Shown here piece by piece: positions 44,601 to 53,904 of a stretch of 64,000 nucleotides of DNA. Position 1 is the first letter of the stretch; the number at the start of each line of letters is the position of its first letter. The stretch covers positions 157,917 through 221,916 of the forward strand of contig PBNZ01000004.1 in the NCBI GenBank assembly GCA_002723275.1. Direction: 5' to 3'. A program made the position numbers and the translations under genes. The DNA comes from Planctomycetaceae bacterium. Lineage in GTDB: Bacteria; Planctomycetota; Planctomycetia; Pirellulales; Pirellulaceae. The notes under the pieces are model-generated. The model did no database searches. It was not told the DNA's origin and worked only from the letters and a program-made list of their open reading frames with translations.

Positions 44601-45622
44601 TCCGTTTTTGTTTCTTTCAAAACCTCTTCCCTTTTCGAGGCGGACCGCAGATCCAAGACCTCATGTAACTTGTAGTCCTTAAGGCCGCCCGCCTGCACAA
44701 AAATAATCAACTCACCCAACAACCCGAGAGAAAACAGTTGCAGGCCGAGGGCCATGAGAAGTGTGCCGAGTACGAGCGCAGGACGATCTGCAAGCGATTT
44801 ATCCAGAACTAATCGCTGAAAGGCCAGGACAGTATTGATGGTCGCACCAGTAAGGAACGAGACCGATCCCACTCCACCAAAGAATCGGAACGGCTTTCTT
44901 GTAAATCGCATCAAGAAGAAGAGAGTCAGCAGATCGAGAAGCCGTCGCAAATAAAGCCTTAGATGCTTTTCTCCAGTGCGTTCGGAAAGATGGGCTGCAG
45001 CAACTTCACTCACTCGGTAACCCTGGTTCGCAGCAAGCACCGGCAGATAGACGTGCAGTTCGCCGTGCACTGGAACACTTTCAGCAAGCTCTTTCCGCAG
45101 CATCTTTAATCCCGAGTTGACATCCGTCAGTTTTACTCCTGATGCACGTCGCACCAAATAATTGAACCATCGAGATCGAAAGCGATCTCGATGTCGATCA
45201 ACTCGTCCCGTCCGATAGGTGGCGATGTAATCTGCTCCAGCATCGAGTTCCTTGAGCATCTTCACCAAACATTCCGGATCAACCTGCAGGTATTCGGGCA
45301 TAATCGCAATGGCATCACCCGTGGCACAACCAAAGGCCGATGACAAGGCACCGGCGTAGGGACTGATGCCCTTGGAAACAATGACGCTTGTCGGGATGTC
45401 TACGGCGCGTGCCTGTTCAGCCAATCGATGCGCAACGTCATCCTCAATCCCACGATTGACGATCAATAGGTCCTTGGATATTTCCAATTCACGAAACACG
45501 GCGAGGTACCTCTGCAGTACCTCCGTCGGGTCAGGTACACGTCCAGACACCAACCAAACCAGGGTCAGATGCTGTACCTGCAACTCAGTTTCTTGGAGAT
45601 TTGTTTCCGGTGTCTTTAACAC
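44594..45622 (-). CDS. GT2-like membrane protein with degenerate catalytic motifs (possible pseudoenzyme)
   Basis: A 342-residue homologue of the DPM/ArnC-type GT2 family. The overall plan matches the upstream gene: GT-A domain, NSGLKMLRKELAESVP segment and two C-terminal membrane helices (SVSFLTGATINTVL and LVLGTLLMALGLQLFSLG). However the residues that bind nucleotide and metal are missing: VDDGS is VNRGI (residues 55-59) and the DGDLQ block is MPEYLQ (108-113). It may act as a partner of the neighbouring intact enzyme. GTG 45622 is used as start, which overlaps the upstream gene by 38 bases; a later start would shorten the domain. Confidence 0.85.
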   Translation of the reverse strand: MLKTPETNLQETELQVQHLTLVWLVSGRVPDPTEVLQRYLAVFRELEISKDLLIVNRGIEDDVAHRLAEQARAVDIPTSVIVSKGISPYAGALSSAFGCATGDAIAIMPEYLQVDPECLVKMLKELDAGADYIATYRTGRVDRHRDRFRSRWFNYLVRRASGVKLTDVNSGLKMLRKELAESVPVHGELHVYLPVLAANQGYRVSEVAAAHLSERTGEKHLRLYLRRLLDLLTLFFLMRFTRKPFRFFGGVGSVSFLTGATINTVLAFQRLVLDKSLADRPALVLGTLLMALGLQLFSLGLLGELIIFVQAGGLKDYKLHEVLDLRSASKREEVLKETKTEC

Positions 45623-46526
45623 GACTACAACTCGATCTAATGACTAATTCACCTAACAAACCAACAAACAGCAGATGCATCGCGATATAGATCAACAAAA
45701 GAAAGGCCAACGAAGTCACAACAAGCGGCACATGAACTGACGACATTGCCCACGTAATCCCACAACCCATCAGCGTTATGAATGCCGCGAGGAAAAAGGG
45801 TATCGACAGGACACCAAACCACTGCAAAGGCCGCTGCGCAAACGACACTAACATTTTGATTGCAAACACATCCAGGAGAACTCGGCCGACACGAGTCAAG
45901 CCGTATTTGGATTCTCCATGTCGACGCGCGTGATGCATGACCACCACCTCGGTGACACGCGCACCTACAAGTTGACTCAATGCTGGGATGAACCGATGCA
46001 TTTCCGAATAGAGTGGCACCTGCTTGATCATCTGACTACGGTACGCCTTCAAGGAACAGCCGTTATCATGAACAGGCAATCCAGTAATCCAGCCAATCAG
46101 GAGATTGGCGACGCGTGACGGCATGGTTCTCAACCACAGTGAATCCTTCCGATCCCTCCTCCACCCAACAACAAGATCAAAACCTTCGTCCATCTTGTCC
46201 AGCAACCGTGGAATATCTCGAGGGTCATTTTGGAGATCGCCATCCATCGTGACGATACGAGATCCCCGAGCGTGTTCAATCCCAGCTCGCATCGCTGCAG
46301 TCTGGCCGAAGTTCCGCGCAAAACGAATTGCGCAAACTTGTTCGTTATCGCGATACAACTCTCTTAAAACATTCCAAGTATCGTCGTGACTCCCATCGTC
46401 AACGAAGATGACTTCATAGCGACATTCTAGAGTCGCCAACACTGGCTCCAATTGCTGAAACAGCCGCCGTACATTCCCTGATTCATTGAAGACGGGAACA
46501 ACAATGGAAAGCTCAACACGATTCAT
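45585..46526 (-). CDS. GT2 polyprenyl-phosphate sugar synthase-like glycosyltransferase
   Basis: A 313-residue GT2 from ATG 46526. The start LSIVVPVFNESGNVRRL, VDDGSHDDT at 42-50 and MDGDLQNDP at 94-102 are intact donor and metal sites. RRHGESKYGLTRVGRVLLD near 210 and two C-terminal membrane helices match ArnC/DPM1-like enzymes, which transfer a sugar to undecaprenyl phosphate. The product would feed the GT39 enzyme encoded nearby. A GTG at 46535 is also in frame. It follows the fused dehydrogenase by 37 bases and overlaps the degenerate GT2. Confidence 0.92.
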   Translation of the reverse strand: MNRVELSIVVPVFNESGNVRRLFQQLEPVLATLECRYEVIFVDDGSHDDTWNVLRELYRDNEQVCAIRFARNFGQTAAMRAGIEHARGSRIVTMDGDLQNDPRDIPRLLDKMDEGFDLVVGWRRDRKDSLWLRTMPSRVANLLIGWITGLPVHDNGCSLKAYRSQMIKQVPLYSEMHRFIPALSQLVGARVTEVVVMHHARRHGESKYGLTRVGRVLLDVFAIKMLVSFAQRPLQWFGVLSIPFFLAAFITLMGCGITWAMSSVHVPLVVTSLAFLLLIYIAMHLLFVGLLGELVIRSSCSRVKDTGNKSPRN

Positions 46527-46563
46527 ACAAGTCACGCACTCAAACTCAGGCAGACATCAACGA

Positions 46564-48705
46564 TTAGGCATCGGTTGCAGAATAAGCCTCCTCAACAATC
46601 GTCGTCGTGAGTGGTGCCACGAGTGCAGCATCATCTTCATCCGAAACGGCTTCTTGAGCATTCAACGAAGCGATCATTCCTCCGGACAAGCCTCTTCGAG
46701 GTGTCCATCCCAATCGATGCTTCGCGATCGAGACATCGTACGACCGCGGTGCAAGTGCCGAACGAAATCGATAAACCGAGAAAGACCCTCTGCGCCCCAA
46801 AATCTTCAGCGTTTTTTCAAGACACCAGGCAGCCGCAAAAATTGCGATCTTGGGAACATGTATCGTTCGCAGCGATTCACCTGTGATTTCGCTATACCGA
46901 CGCGCCATCTCATTTTGATCGGTCGAGTCGGGGTCGACGAGGTGAATAATGGAGCCATCGCGGATGCCTTCTCGTTCCGCTGCAACGATCGCATCCACGA
47001 GATCCTGCACATCGATGAGGGGCATTTCCAGGCTGCCATCACCAAACATAATGAGCCAGTTTCCTTTTCTCTGCCCAACGCCGGATGACATCAGCGGTCC
47101 CCCTTCACCGATCACCTCTCCCGGTCGAAGAATCACCGCGGGCAGACCAAACTGATGAACAGCTCGGGTCACCACACGTTCCGCTTGCAATTTCGTCTGC
47201 GTATACATTCCACGCAGCTCTGGAAACGACTCGAGTTCACCCTGTTCATCAATCGGCGTTTTCTCAGATCGCAACGCCTGCAAGACACTTAACGAGCTGA
47301 CATAAATGAACTGGTCGACGGCATGACGGAGCGCACTGTTCACGATATTTTCAGTGCCGACCACATTGCCTCGCACGAAATCAGCGGGCTCTCCATGAAT
47401 GACTCCACCGACGTGGTAGACCGTTTTGATGCCTGCTACTGCGCGATCGACGACATCACGATCACCGAGGTCACCAAGTACGAACTCGATCTGATCATGA
47501 TTCCGTAGTTCCTGACTGAGCGGCTTGCGAGCAAGAACGCGAACTCTTTCCCCTCGGTCAAGCAATCGACGGAGTAATTGGCTGCCGATTCGCCCCGTCG
47601 CGCCGGTGATCAAGGTTGTCGCTGACAACTCTTGGATATGCTGTTGAAGATATTCTTCTTTCTGTCGATCCGCGTCTGCGGCGACAGTTTCGCACCAACG
47701 ACCGATGCGTTTCGCTTGTTCTGGCCCAGCCAAGGCAGATTCATTTCGCGCCAGCCGTTCGTAAAAGTCAATCACCATTTCCTGCAGGCCGTGATAACGT
47801 CGCAGTTTTTTGGTTGCCATACGAGCGAGGTTCCAGGGAACCTGCATACATGTACTGATCGACTCCGACACCGCATTGATCGCGCGACGAGGATGTTCAG
47901 GTAAAGGCAACTGCCGCCGGACGGTGGTGGAAAGTCCAAAACGATCAATCCGGATGGATCCACAGGTCCCCTGAACGAACAGCACATCTTGGGGCGGACG
48001 GTTTTGCCAGGACATCTGAACCACTGCTGACCCACGTTCGCAACGGACCATGGCTTGCCACTCATCAAAGTGCAAACAGGGATCGTTACCACGATGTTCA
48101 AACATCCATTTCAGATCGACAATGGGTCCGAGAAAGGCCTCGATTTGGTAGAGCGAGTGAATACCCAAATCGCGAAACGGAAATCCTCCCACACGAAACA
48201 TTTCAGGCATCTCTCCACCTTCATAAAGTGGATAGTCTTGTGCACGAATGCATTGAACTGAGTTGACCTCTCCAATCATCCCAGCGGCGATGATCTGCTG
48301 TGCCTTGAGCGTGAAGGGATCGAGGAGTAACGAGTGATCGACACCCACTGTTTTTCCGCAGCGATTAGAGGCTTCGATAATCGCGTCGTACTCTTCAACA
48401 CAATTCGCCAGTGGTTTTTCAACAAATACATGGCAACCGCGCTCCAAAGCACGAATCACCAAGGATGCATGGCTTGCCGGCGGAGTCAGGACATGCACCA
48501 CGTCGACATCGGCGAGCATTTGGTCAACGTCTTGATAGACACTGCCAATTCGGAACTGTTTCGCCAGTCGTTCGGCATTTTCCGAGACCAGATCCGTAAT
48601 CCCAACCAACTCAGCGGTCTGCACACGTTTTAACGCCTGAATATGAAACGGACAGATATGTCCCGCACCGATCAGACCTACCTTCAACTTATTACGACGA
48701 ATCAT
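46564..48705 (-). CDS. fused Gfo/Idh/MocA oxidoreductase - NAD-dependent epimerase (SDR)
   Basis: A 713-residue two-domain protein. Residues about 1-340 are a Gfo/Idh/MocA oxidoreductase: KVGLIGAGHICPFHIQAL at 8-25 binds NAD(P), and CHVFVEKPLANCVEEYD near 95 contains the catalytic Lys. Residues from about 361 are an extended SDR with TLITGATGRIGSQLLRRL, YVSSLSVLQ, MYTQTKLQAE (Tyr-Lys pair) and LRPGEVIGEGG. Fusion of the two suggests two successive redox or epimerisation steps on one sugar. The substrate cannot be named. The ATG overlaps the upstream stop by four bases. Length and continuous frame argue against an assembly artefact. Confidence 0.92.
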   Translation of the reverse strand: MIRRNKLKVGLIGAGHICPFHIQALKRVQTAELVGITDLVSENAERLAKQFRIGSVYQDVDQMLADVDVVHVLTPPASHASLVIRALERGCHVFVEKPLANCVEEYDAIIEASNRCGKTVGVDHSLLLDPFTLKAQQIIAAGMIGEVNSVQCIRAQDYPLYEGGEMPEMFRVGGFPFRDLGIHSLYQIEAFLGPIVDLKWMFEHRGNDPCLHFDEWQAMVRCERGSAVVQMSWQNRPPQDVLFVQGTCGSIRIDRFGLSTTVRRQLPLPEHPRRAINAVSESISTCMQVPWNLARMATKKLRRYHGLQEMVIDFYERLARNESALAGPEQAKRIGRWCETVAADADRQKEEYLQQHIQELSATTLITGATGRIGSQLLRRLLDRGERVRVLARKPLSQELRNHDQIEFVLGDLGDRDVVDRAVAGIKTVYHVGGVIHGEPADFVRGNVVGTENIVNSALRHAVDQFIYVSSLSVLQALRSEKTPIDEQGELESFPELRGMYTQTKLQAERVVTRAVHQFGLPAVILRPGEVIGEGGPLMSSGVGQRKGNWLIMFGDGSLEMPLIDVQDLVDAIVAAEREGIRDGSIIHLVDPDSTDQNEMARRYSEITGESLRTIHVPKIAIFAAAWCLEKTLKILGRRGSFSVYRFRSALAPRSYDVSIAKHRLGWTPRRGLSGGMIASLNAQEAVSDEDDAALVAPLTTTIVEEAYSATDA

Positions 48706-49790
48706 TGTTTCCTTCTTTTCAAATCAAAACTATCGGTTTTTGTATTCATGTCGCGGGTCGTTGAATCACCGAGCAGCCACTCAACTTGTTCATGGATCGT
48801 TTTTGCGAGGCGAAAGCGATTACCCCAATGCCGCCCTCGTTCCATCAGGCAGTCATGTAGGCGACGCAGCCGTTGTTCGGCCTCACAGATCTGAATCACT
48901 TGGGGTGGAACTTCAAAATCCAAGTCGTATCCAGCCAGAAAGGCCTGCTGAAGTCGCTCGATCCTACGTGCGCTGAATGAAGGCGCATGGCGTTGGGATT
49001 CGAGATAGGTCAACATGCTAATCGGATCAATCAGTCGGCAATCGATTCGATAGGAGAAAAAATCGAGTACGGTGAGGCGCGTCCCATCAAACATTTGATT
49101 CCACGGTCCAAAATCGCCATGGCACGCCGCCAACGGAACTGGCCCATCAACCTCTGAAATCCAAGCCGTCAGCTTTTTCAGGCAATCTGATCTCAGCTCG
49201 TCGGGAACCGATGGATGGGATATTTTTTCGATTTGCTGTAGACGATCGTCACAGTGATTCAATGTTGAAGTCAAACAGGCTGAAGAGTCCGAGGTACCGA
49301 GTTCAAGCTGTTGAAACTTGCTGAGCCACATTCCTGCACCGTGAAAAGCATCGATCGCGATCTGCATCGTCGCTTTTCTCGCAGTCACACGAGCCGCTGG
49401 CAGCAAGGTCTCCAGACTTGCGCCAGGTTCCTGACTCATTAATAGCGCATCATGTTGTGGCACGACACAGTGGGCCAGAGGGACTCGAAAACAATCGGTG
49501 CTTGTCATATGAGGAGCAACAGACTGTAGCGCTTCAAATTCGAAATTTGCGGCCGAGCCTCGTTCACGATAAACACGGTTCTCTTCGTGATCGACGTTTT
49601 GTTTAAGGACAAACGTCTTGGGTTCCGCTGCCCCACCGAAGTTAACTCGACAAACGCGGGAAAATCGCCGCTCGTCCATTTCTTCAACTTGGATACTCGT
49701 TGGCTTTTGCGAAAACCGTGTCTCATACCAGGATCGTAATTGCCGAATGAGGTCTGGATGAAGGCGGTTAGCTGTCGCACAATCATTCAT
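48702..49790 (-). CDS. APH-family (aminoglycoside phosphotransferase-like) kinase
   Basis: A 362-residue member of the APH/choline kinase fold. TFVLKQNVDHEE near residue 58 contains the ATP-binding Lys, LAACHGDFGPWNQMF near 222 is the catalytic His-Gly-Asp loop with Asn, and LTVLDFFSYRIDCRLIDP the metal-binding Asp. It should phosphorylate a small hydroxylated molecule. In this cluster a sugar, choline-like or inositol-like group is plausible, but not shown. Antibiotic resistance is unlikely from context. Overlaps the O-antigen ligase stop by four bases. Confidence 0.88.
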   Translation of the reverse strand: MNDCATANRLHPDLIRQLRSWYETRFSQKPTSIQVEEMDERRFSRVCRVNFGGAAEPKTFVLKQNVDHEENRVYRERGSAANFEFEALQSVAPHMTSTDCFRVPLAHCVVPQHDALLMSQEPGASLETLLPAARVTARKATMQIAIDAFHGAGMWLSKFQQLELGTSDSSACLTSTLNHCDDRLQQIEKISHPSVPDELRSDCLKKLTAWISEVDGPVPLAACHGDFGPWNQMFDGTRLTVLDFFSYRIDCRLIDPISMLTYLESQRHAPSFSARRIERLQQAFLAGYDLDFEVPPQVIQICEAEQRLRRLHDCLMERGRHWGNRFRLAKTIHEQVEWLLGDSTTRDMNTKTDSFDLKRRKQ

Positions 49791-51232
49791 GGCGATTCAC
49801 CTCCTTCAGCAATCATCTCCTCTTCGTCAAGTTCACTCACGGTTTGTCGACAAAACTGCAGTGCCAATCCTGCAAAGGCTGCAATCCAGAGCCAGTTGTA
49901 TCGCACGCCATTATGCAAAGACGCTCCGAACAGAAGACTCAATGCAATCGCCAAGAAGCACATCTGCGCAAGATTTGAATAGACACGAAAATCAGCTTCC
50001 GGCTGTGCTCGGGACAAACGCAACAGTGAATAACTGTTTAAGCACATTGCGATCAACATGATCGTGAATGCAACGCCGCCCAATAACCCCATCTCTCCCA
50101 TGATTTGGCCTGGCAGATTATGGGCGACCAATGGGATCCCATCGACGAACAAGGCACGATAATCCTTAAAGTTCCCGATTCCCACTCCCAACAGCGGCCT
50201 GGACTTCACCATCTCGGTTGCTGCCAAAAATCCTTCCCACCGTCCGGCGGCTGATGCATGGGCATTCTCTGGCCCAGCATTGCGGTCCCAAAGCGTGCTT
50301 AGTCGTTCTTTCTGAGTAGAGGGAGTAATCACCCACAGGGAAGCCAGTGCGATCGCACCGATGGCAATCGCCTTCGACCACCGGATTGGCTGCTGTTGTA
50401 ACAGCACCGCCCCCAAAGCGAAGGCAGCCATTCCCAGCATGCCGGCCCGACTGTTCGTCTCCCAGACGGAAACGATCGCGAGGCATGGATATCCTACGAG
50501 CAAAAGGAAATAGGCTGATTTCCACAACGATTGCCACTGCCATGTCAAAGCATGTCGAGATCGAACGAGAAACAACCAGAACGGCAACGACAGAACAACC
50601 GACATGGCGAGGGAATTCGGCTCACCATACGTTTCCTCAATACCAAGTAGCCGAGTGACGCTCTGGGCATGTTCATGCCGATCGTGAATAAAGAACTCCC
50701 AAAGAGACTTGGCCAGGTAGACGAACATCGTTGCGATGTAAGTCAAGATAAGCAGAAACAGATCGCGAGGTGCCCGACAGATTGCAAGGATCAGGAAATA
50801 GACAATGACAATCGTGACGTACTGATACAACCAATGCCAGGCCAACTGTGACTGCCAGGCATATACCGCCGACAAAGACACAACTGCCGTAAACGCCAGG
50901 ACCGACGCCGTCTGCAGATTCCATCTTGGCATCCGGCCCATCGCAACCACCACACAGATCATGCTGATGGCATACATTCTTTCAAACCGAAAACTTGCGA
51001 GCCACGGTGAGAGAATCTCCCACGGCCTGATCAAGAACAAGACGATATAGATCGCGACCATCCAAAGGCCTAAAGACCTCGACCAATGTCGGTTATCGAC
51101 GAGTTCATAATCCTCGTGGTTTGCATCGTTCTGTTGATCGGTTCGCACATCAGCATTTCCATCAGAGTCGACGAAAATGGTCTGGCGTCCACCGAAATCT
51201 GCGGAACGATAGGGGCCACAACTTCCGGTCAT
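49787..51232 (-). CDS. O-antigen ligase/polymerase family membrane protein
   Basis: A 481-residue protein with about ten to twelve hydrophobic helices after a polar N-terminus of roughly 50 residues. The long periplasmic loop between late helices contains the conserved WEGFLAATEMVKSRPLLGVG and NFKDYRALF, and the VAHNLPGQIMGEMGLLGGV end is typical of the Wzy_C/WaaL family. It polymerises or ligates the undecaprenyl-linked repeat unit on the outer face of the inner membrane. ATG overlaps the flippase stop (ATGA). Polymerase versus ligase cannot be distinguished. Confidence 0.9.
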   Translation of the reverse strand: MTGSCGPYRSADFGGRQTIFVDSDGNADVRTDQQNDANHEDYELVDNRHWSRSLGLWMVAIYIVLFLIRPWEILSPWLASFRFERMYAISMICVVVAMGRMPRWNLQTASVLAFTAVVSLSAVYAWQSQLAWHWLYQYVTIVIVYFLILAICRAPRDLFLLILTYIATMFVYLAKSLWEFFIHDRHEHAQSVTRLLGIEETYGEPNSLAMSVVLSLPFWLFLVRSRHALTWQWQSLWKSAYFLLLVGYPCLAIVSVWETNSRAGMLGMAAFALGAVLLQQQPIRWSKAIAIGAIALASLWVITPSTQKERLSTLWDRNAGPENAHASAAGRWEGFLAATEMVKSRPLLGVGIGNFKDYRALFVDGIPLVAHNLPGQIMGEMGLLGGVAFTIMLIAMCLNSYSLLRLSRAQPEADFRVYSNLAQMCFLAIALSLLFGASLHNGVRYNWLWIAAFAGLALQFCRQTVSELDEEEMIAEGGESP

Positions 51233-52764
51233 CGGTCACAATCCGCCGGCGATTGCCGATACGGCCCCAAAAATGCAACGTGCTTTGCGAGTGCCTCCCA
51301 GACTGTCGCCCGTTCCGAAGCGTGAAAGAAGCCGCAGACCCACAGCGTGGGTAGTAATAGCAATCCGCAGCCAGTACGAGCGGCGAGTGACATCTCTGTG
51401 GCATCGATGTACACCCACTGACTCATGCTGTAAAGAGCCACCGCCGCGATCCCCAGAATAACGAGCCGTTTTATTTCAAAGGGGATCGAGTAAGCTTTTT
51501 GACTCACGGCATAGATCATTCCGACACGTAGACTAATGGCGAGCAGCGAGGAAAAGGCGGCCCCCACCATGCCGGTGCGCGGCAACAAAACGATGTTTGC
51601 AACCACCATCGTCAGAAGTGAAATGAGCCCGATCCAAGTGGCCCAGATCGTCCGACGCGAGCGATACATTCCAGTTGAAAAATGATGTTCCAAACCGAGA
51701 ACCACGTAGGCCATCGCGATCAACGGCACAACTTGATACGCGGACCAATATCTCTCGTCGACGCAGAGCCGCAAACCATCCTCGACTGAAACACTGATCA
51801 ACAAGGCAACCTGTGCTGACACAAGTGTTGAATAGGTACAGATACGCGCCAGGATCTTGCGGACTTCCGGGCCATCCTGCATCGCTAATTCCATGCGACG
51901 CGGCCTCCAGAACGCATTGAAAGGAACGGTCACAAAGCGATTCACAACAACGCCGATCTTTTGGCCTGCTGAAAACAACCCAACCTGTGCTAACACCGAG
52001 ATCGGGTCTCCTATAACACACCATCGGATCATTAATGGGTTCAAGTAGTTACTCAGTTGAAGGGTCACCACGGATGGAACAAGAGGGAGTCCGAACGCGA
52101 GCAAATGTCGCAAGTGGTGTATTGCGGGACGAGCATGATTAACCCAAAGAATCCCGACCGTCAAAGCGACAGCCAAAATGGCTTGGACAATCAACGTGGA
52201 ATACAGGATGCCCCAAATCCCTTGCTGCCAGACAACAACAAACATCAGGTTGAGACTAACGGTCGCAACAATCTGTGCAGTAACCACCGCAACAAAAGTT
52301 TTGGCAAAGTACTGCATGCGCAAATAGGCCATCCCGACTTCGGTTAACATTGAACACCAGGCGGCCAGCATGGCGATTCGCAAATAGGGTTCATACTGCG
52401 GCCCTACACCAAGCCATGGGCAAGCGGCACCTGCCAACCATACAATGAGCAGGATCAAGGGAAGACTTATCAGGCTCGGTCCCAGCAAAACGGTCGAGAC
52501 CAGCCGACGTCGTTCAAGAGGACAAGTTTCGGCATAATAGAAGCGGGCCATACTGTCACCGATCCCCATCGACAGCAGCATCATCGTGAGCGTCATGGCC
52601 ACATCGACGATGGACATCACACCAAACTCATCCGGTGCAATGAAGCGGGTGTAGACGGGTATCAGAATAAAACCGACAATCTTCGAAAGCGCCGGCCCCA
52701 CCAAGTAAATAAGGGAATGGCGTCCGACCGACTTTACTTCTGATTTTAGGCTCTGGTTACTCAT
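51229..52764 (-). CDS. Wzx-type polysaccharide flippase
   Basis: A 511-residue protein with about 12-14 membrane helices in MATE-like/MOP order. The start SLIYLVGPALSKIVGFILIP with VYTRFIAPDEFGVMS is the classic first block of the polysaccharide synthase (Wzx/RfbX) family, and MARFYYAETCPLERRRLVST near residue 68 is also family-like. It moves the undecaprenyl-linked repeat unit across the inner membrane for the adjacent ligase/polymerase. Four-base overlaps with both neighbours imply coupled translation. Confidence 0.94.
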   Translation of the reverse strand: MSNQSLKSEVKSVGRHSLIYLVGPALSKIVGFILIPVYTRFIAPDEFGVMSIVDVAMTLTMMLLSMGIGDSMARFYYAETCPLERRRLVSTVLLGPSLISLPLILLIVWLAGAACPWLGVGPQYEPYLRIAMLAAWCSMLTEVGMAYLRMQYFAKTFVAVVTAQIVATVSLNLMFVVVWQQGIWGILYSTLIVQAILAVALTVGILWVNHARPAIHHLRHLLAFGLPLVPSVVTLQLSNYLNPLMIRWCVIGDPISVLAQVGLFSAGQKIGVVVNRFVTVPFNAFWRPRRMELAMQDGPEVRKILARICTYSTLVSAQVALLISVSVEDGLRLCVDERYWSAYQVVPLIAMAYVVLGLEHHFSTGMYRSRRTIWATWIGLISLLTMVVANIVLLPRTGMVGAAFSSLLAISLRVGMIYAVSQKAYSIPFEIKRLVILGIAAVALYSMSQWVYIDATEMSLAARTGCGLLLLPTLWVCGFFHASERATVWEALAKHVAFLGPYRQSPADCDR

Positions 52765-53879
52765 GAGCTAAGGCTGACCGTTTGACGTGGATCAACAATT
52801 CGATCGTAAAAGTCTTCGAACCGTCGGGTCATCGGTTCCAGGCCAAATCGGGAGATCACACTTTGACGAGCGGCCATTCCCATCTGGACCAATCGCGTTG
52901 GATTGTGAAGTAGTTGATTGATTGCCGTTGCGATTGCTTCTGGGTTTCGAGGCGGCACAAGCCAACCCGTATCGCCGTTTCGAACCACCTCGGAATTCCC
53001 ACCGACATCGGTCGCAACAACCGGCCTTCCAGCCGCCATGAATTCGAGCAGCGCATGCGGAAGTCCTTCTGAAAGTGAACACAAGACTCCGATCGAAAGC
53101 GACTGAATCACCTCGGCTGGTCGTTCAACGCGACCGTGAAATACAACATGCTGATCAATATCAAGTTCGACCGCCAACCGCTCAAGCTCGCCACGTTCCG
53201 GTCCGTCACCCAGCAAGTGGAAGGTCAAGCCTTGATCGGTACGCAACAGAATTTCAGCGGCACGAAGGTAAGTGGCTGCGTCCTTTACGGATCGCAGGTT
53301 TGCCAACATCCCAATCTGGTGTGGACGCCCCGAAACTGGTTCGATGGGAGCAATTTTCTCTAACGGCTCTAATTCAATACCATTATCGACAACCTCAACG
53401 GTATCCTGAGGCGACCACTCTTGCTCAATCGACGCCTGTCGGCATGCCTGACAATTGGCGACGGTAACATCGACCCAAGGTCGCAGCATGCGATGCAGCC
53501 ACAGATCGGTTCCTTGCAACCAGTAGCCGATGTCATATTTTGTTTGGACGATCTTCGGAACACGGGCCAGCCGAGCAATCGGAATCCCCAAATAGGAGGA
53601 ATCCGCATGGTGTACCTGAACGACGTCGACCTTATGTTGCTTCAAAAACCGATAAAGCTGAGCAGCAGCTCCGAAGGTGCGATGCGTTTTTAGGCCGGGC
53701 AAATTCAAACGGAGCACAGGGCAATCAACCGGCTCTAAAGCTTGTGACTGAGCACCGCTTCCGTTGATCAAGCAAAGCAGGGGTTGAACGCGATTACGAT
53801 CCATTCTCTCAATCAACCGCAGAATCCACAGCTCGGTTCCAGCGGCGATGAGGTTTTCGATAACGAAACAGACTTTCAC
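52761..53879 (-). CDS. GT4-family glycosyltransferase
   Basis: A 372-residue GT-B enzyme. KVCFVIENLIAAGTELWILR at the N-terminus, VDVVQVHHADSSYLGIP near 84, IGMLANLRSVKDAATYLRA near 188, and SLSEGLPHALLEFMAAGRPV near 265 are GT4 blocks, with the donor-binding Glu in the last. It follows the GT2 gene by 25 bases and overlaps the flippase gene start by four. It should add one residue to the lipid-linked repeat on the cytoplasmic face. Confidence 0.94.
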   Translation of the reverse strand: MKVCFVIENLIAAGTELWILRLIERMDRNRVQPLLCLINGSGAQSQALEPVDCPVLRLNLPGLKTHRTFGAAAQLYRFLKQHKVDVVQVHHADSSYLGIPIARLARVPKIVQTKYDIGYWLQGTDLWLHRMLRPWVDVTVANCQACRQASIEQEWSPQDTVEVVDNGIELEPLEKIAPIEPVSGRPHQIGMLANLRSVKDAATYLRAAEILLRTDQGLTFHLLGDGPERGELERLAVELDIDQHVVFHGRVERPAEVIQSLSIGVLCSLSEGLPHALLEFMAAGRPVVATDVGGNSEVVRNGDTGWLVPPRNPEAIATAINQLLHNPTRLVQMGMAARQSVISRFGLEPMTRRFEDFYDRIVDPRQTVSLSS

Positions 53880-53904
53880 GGATCCAGGAGAGTGAATACT
53901 TGAC

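Noticed and set aside
48702-49790. Antibiotic-resistance aminoglycoside phosphotransferase
   Set aside because: The fold is APH-like, but the gene is embedded in and translationally coupled to a polysaccharide cluster, which favours a metabolic substrate.
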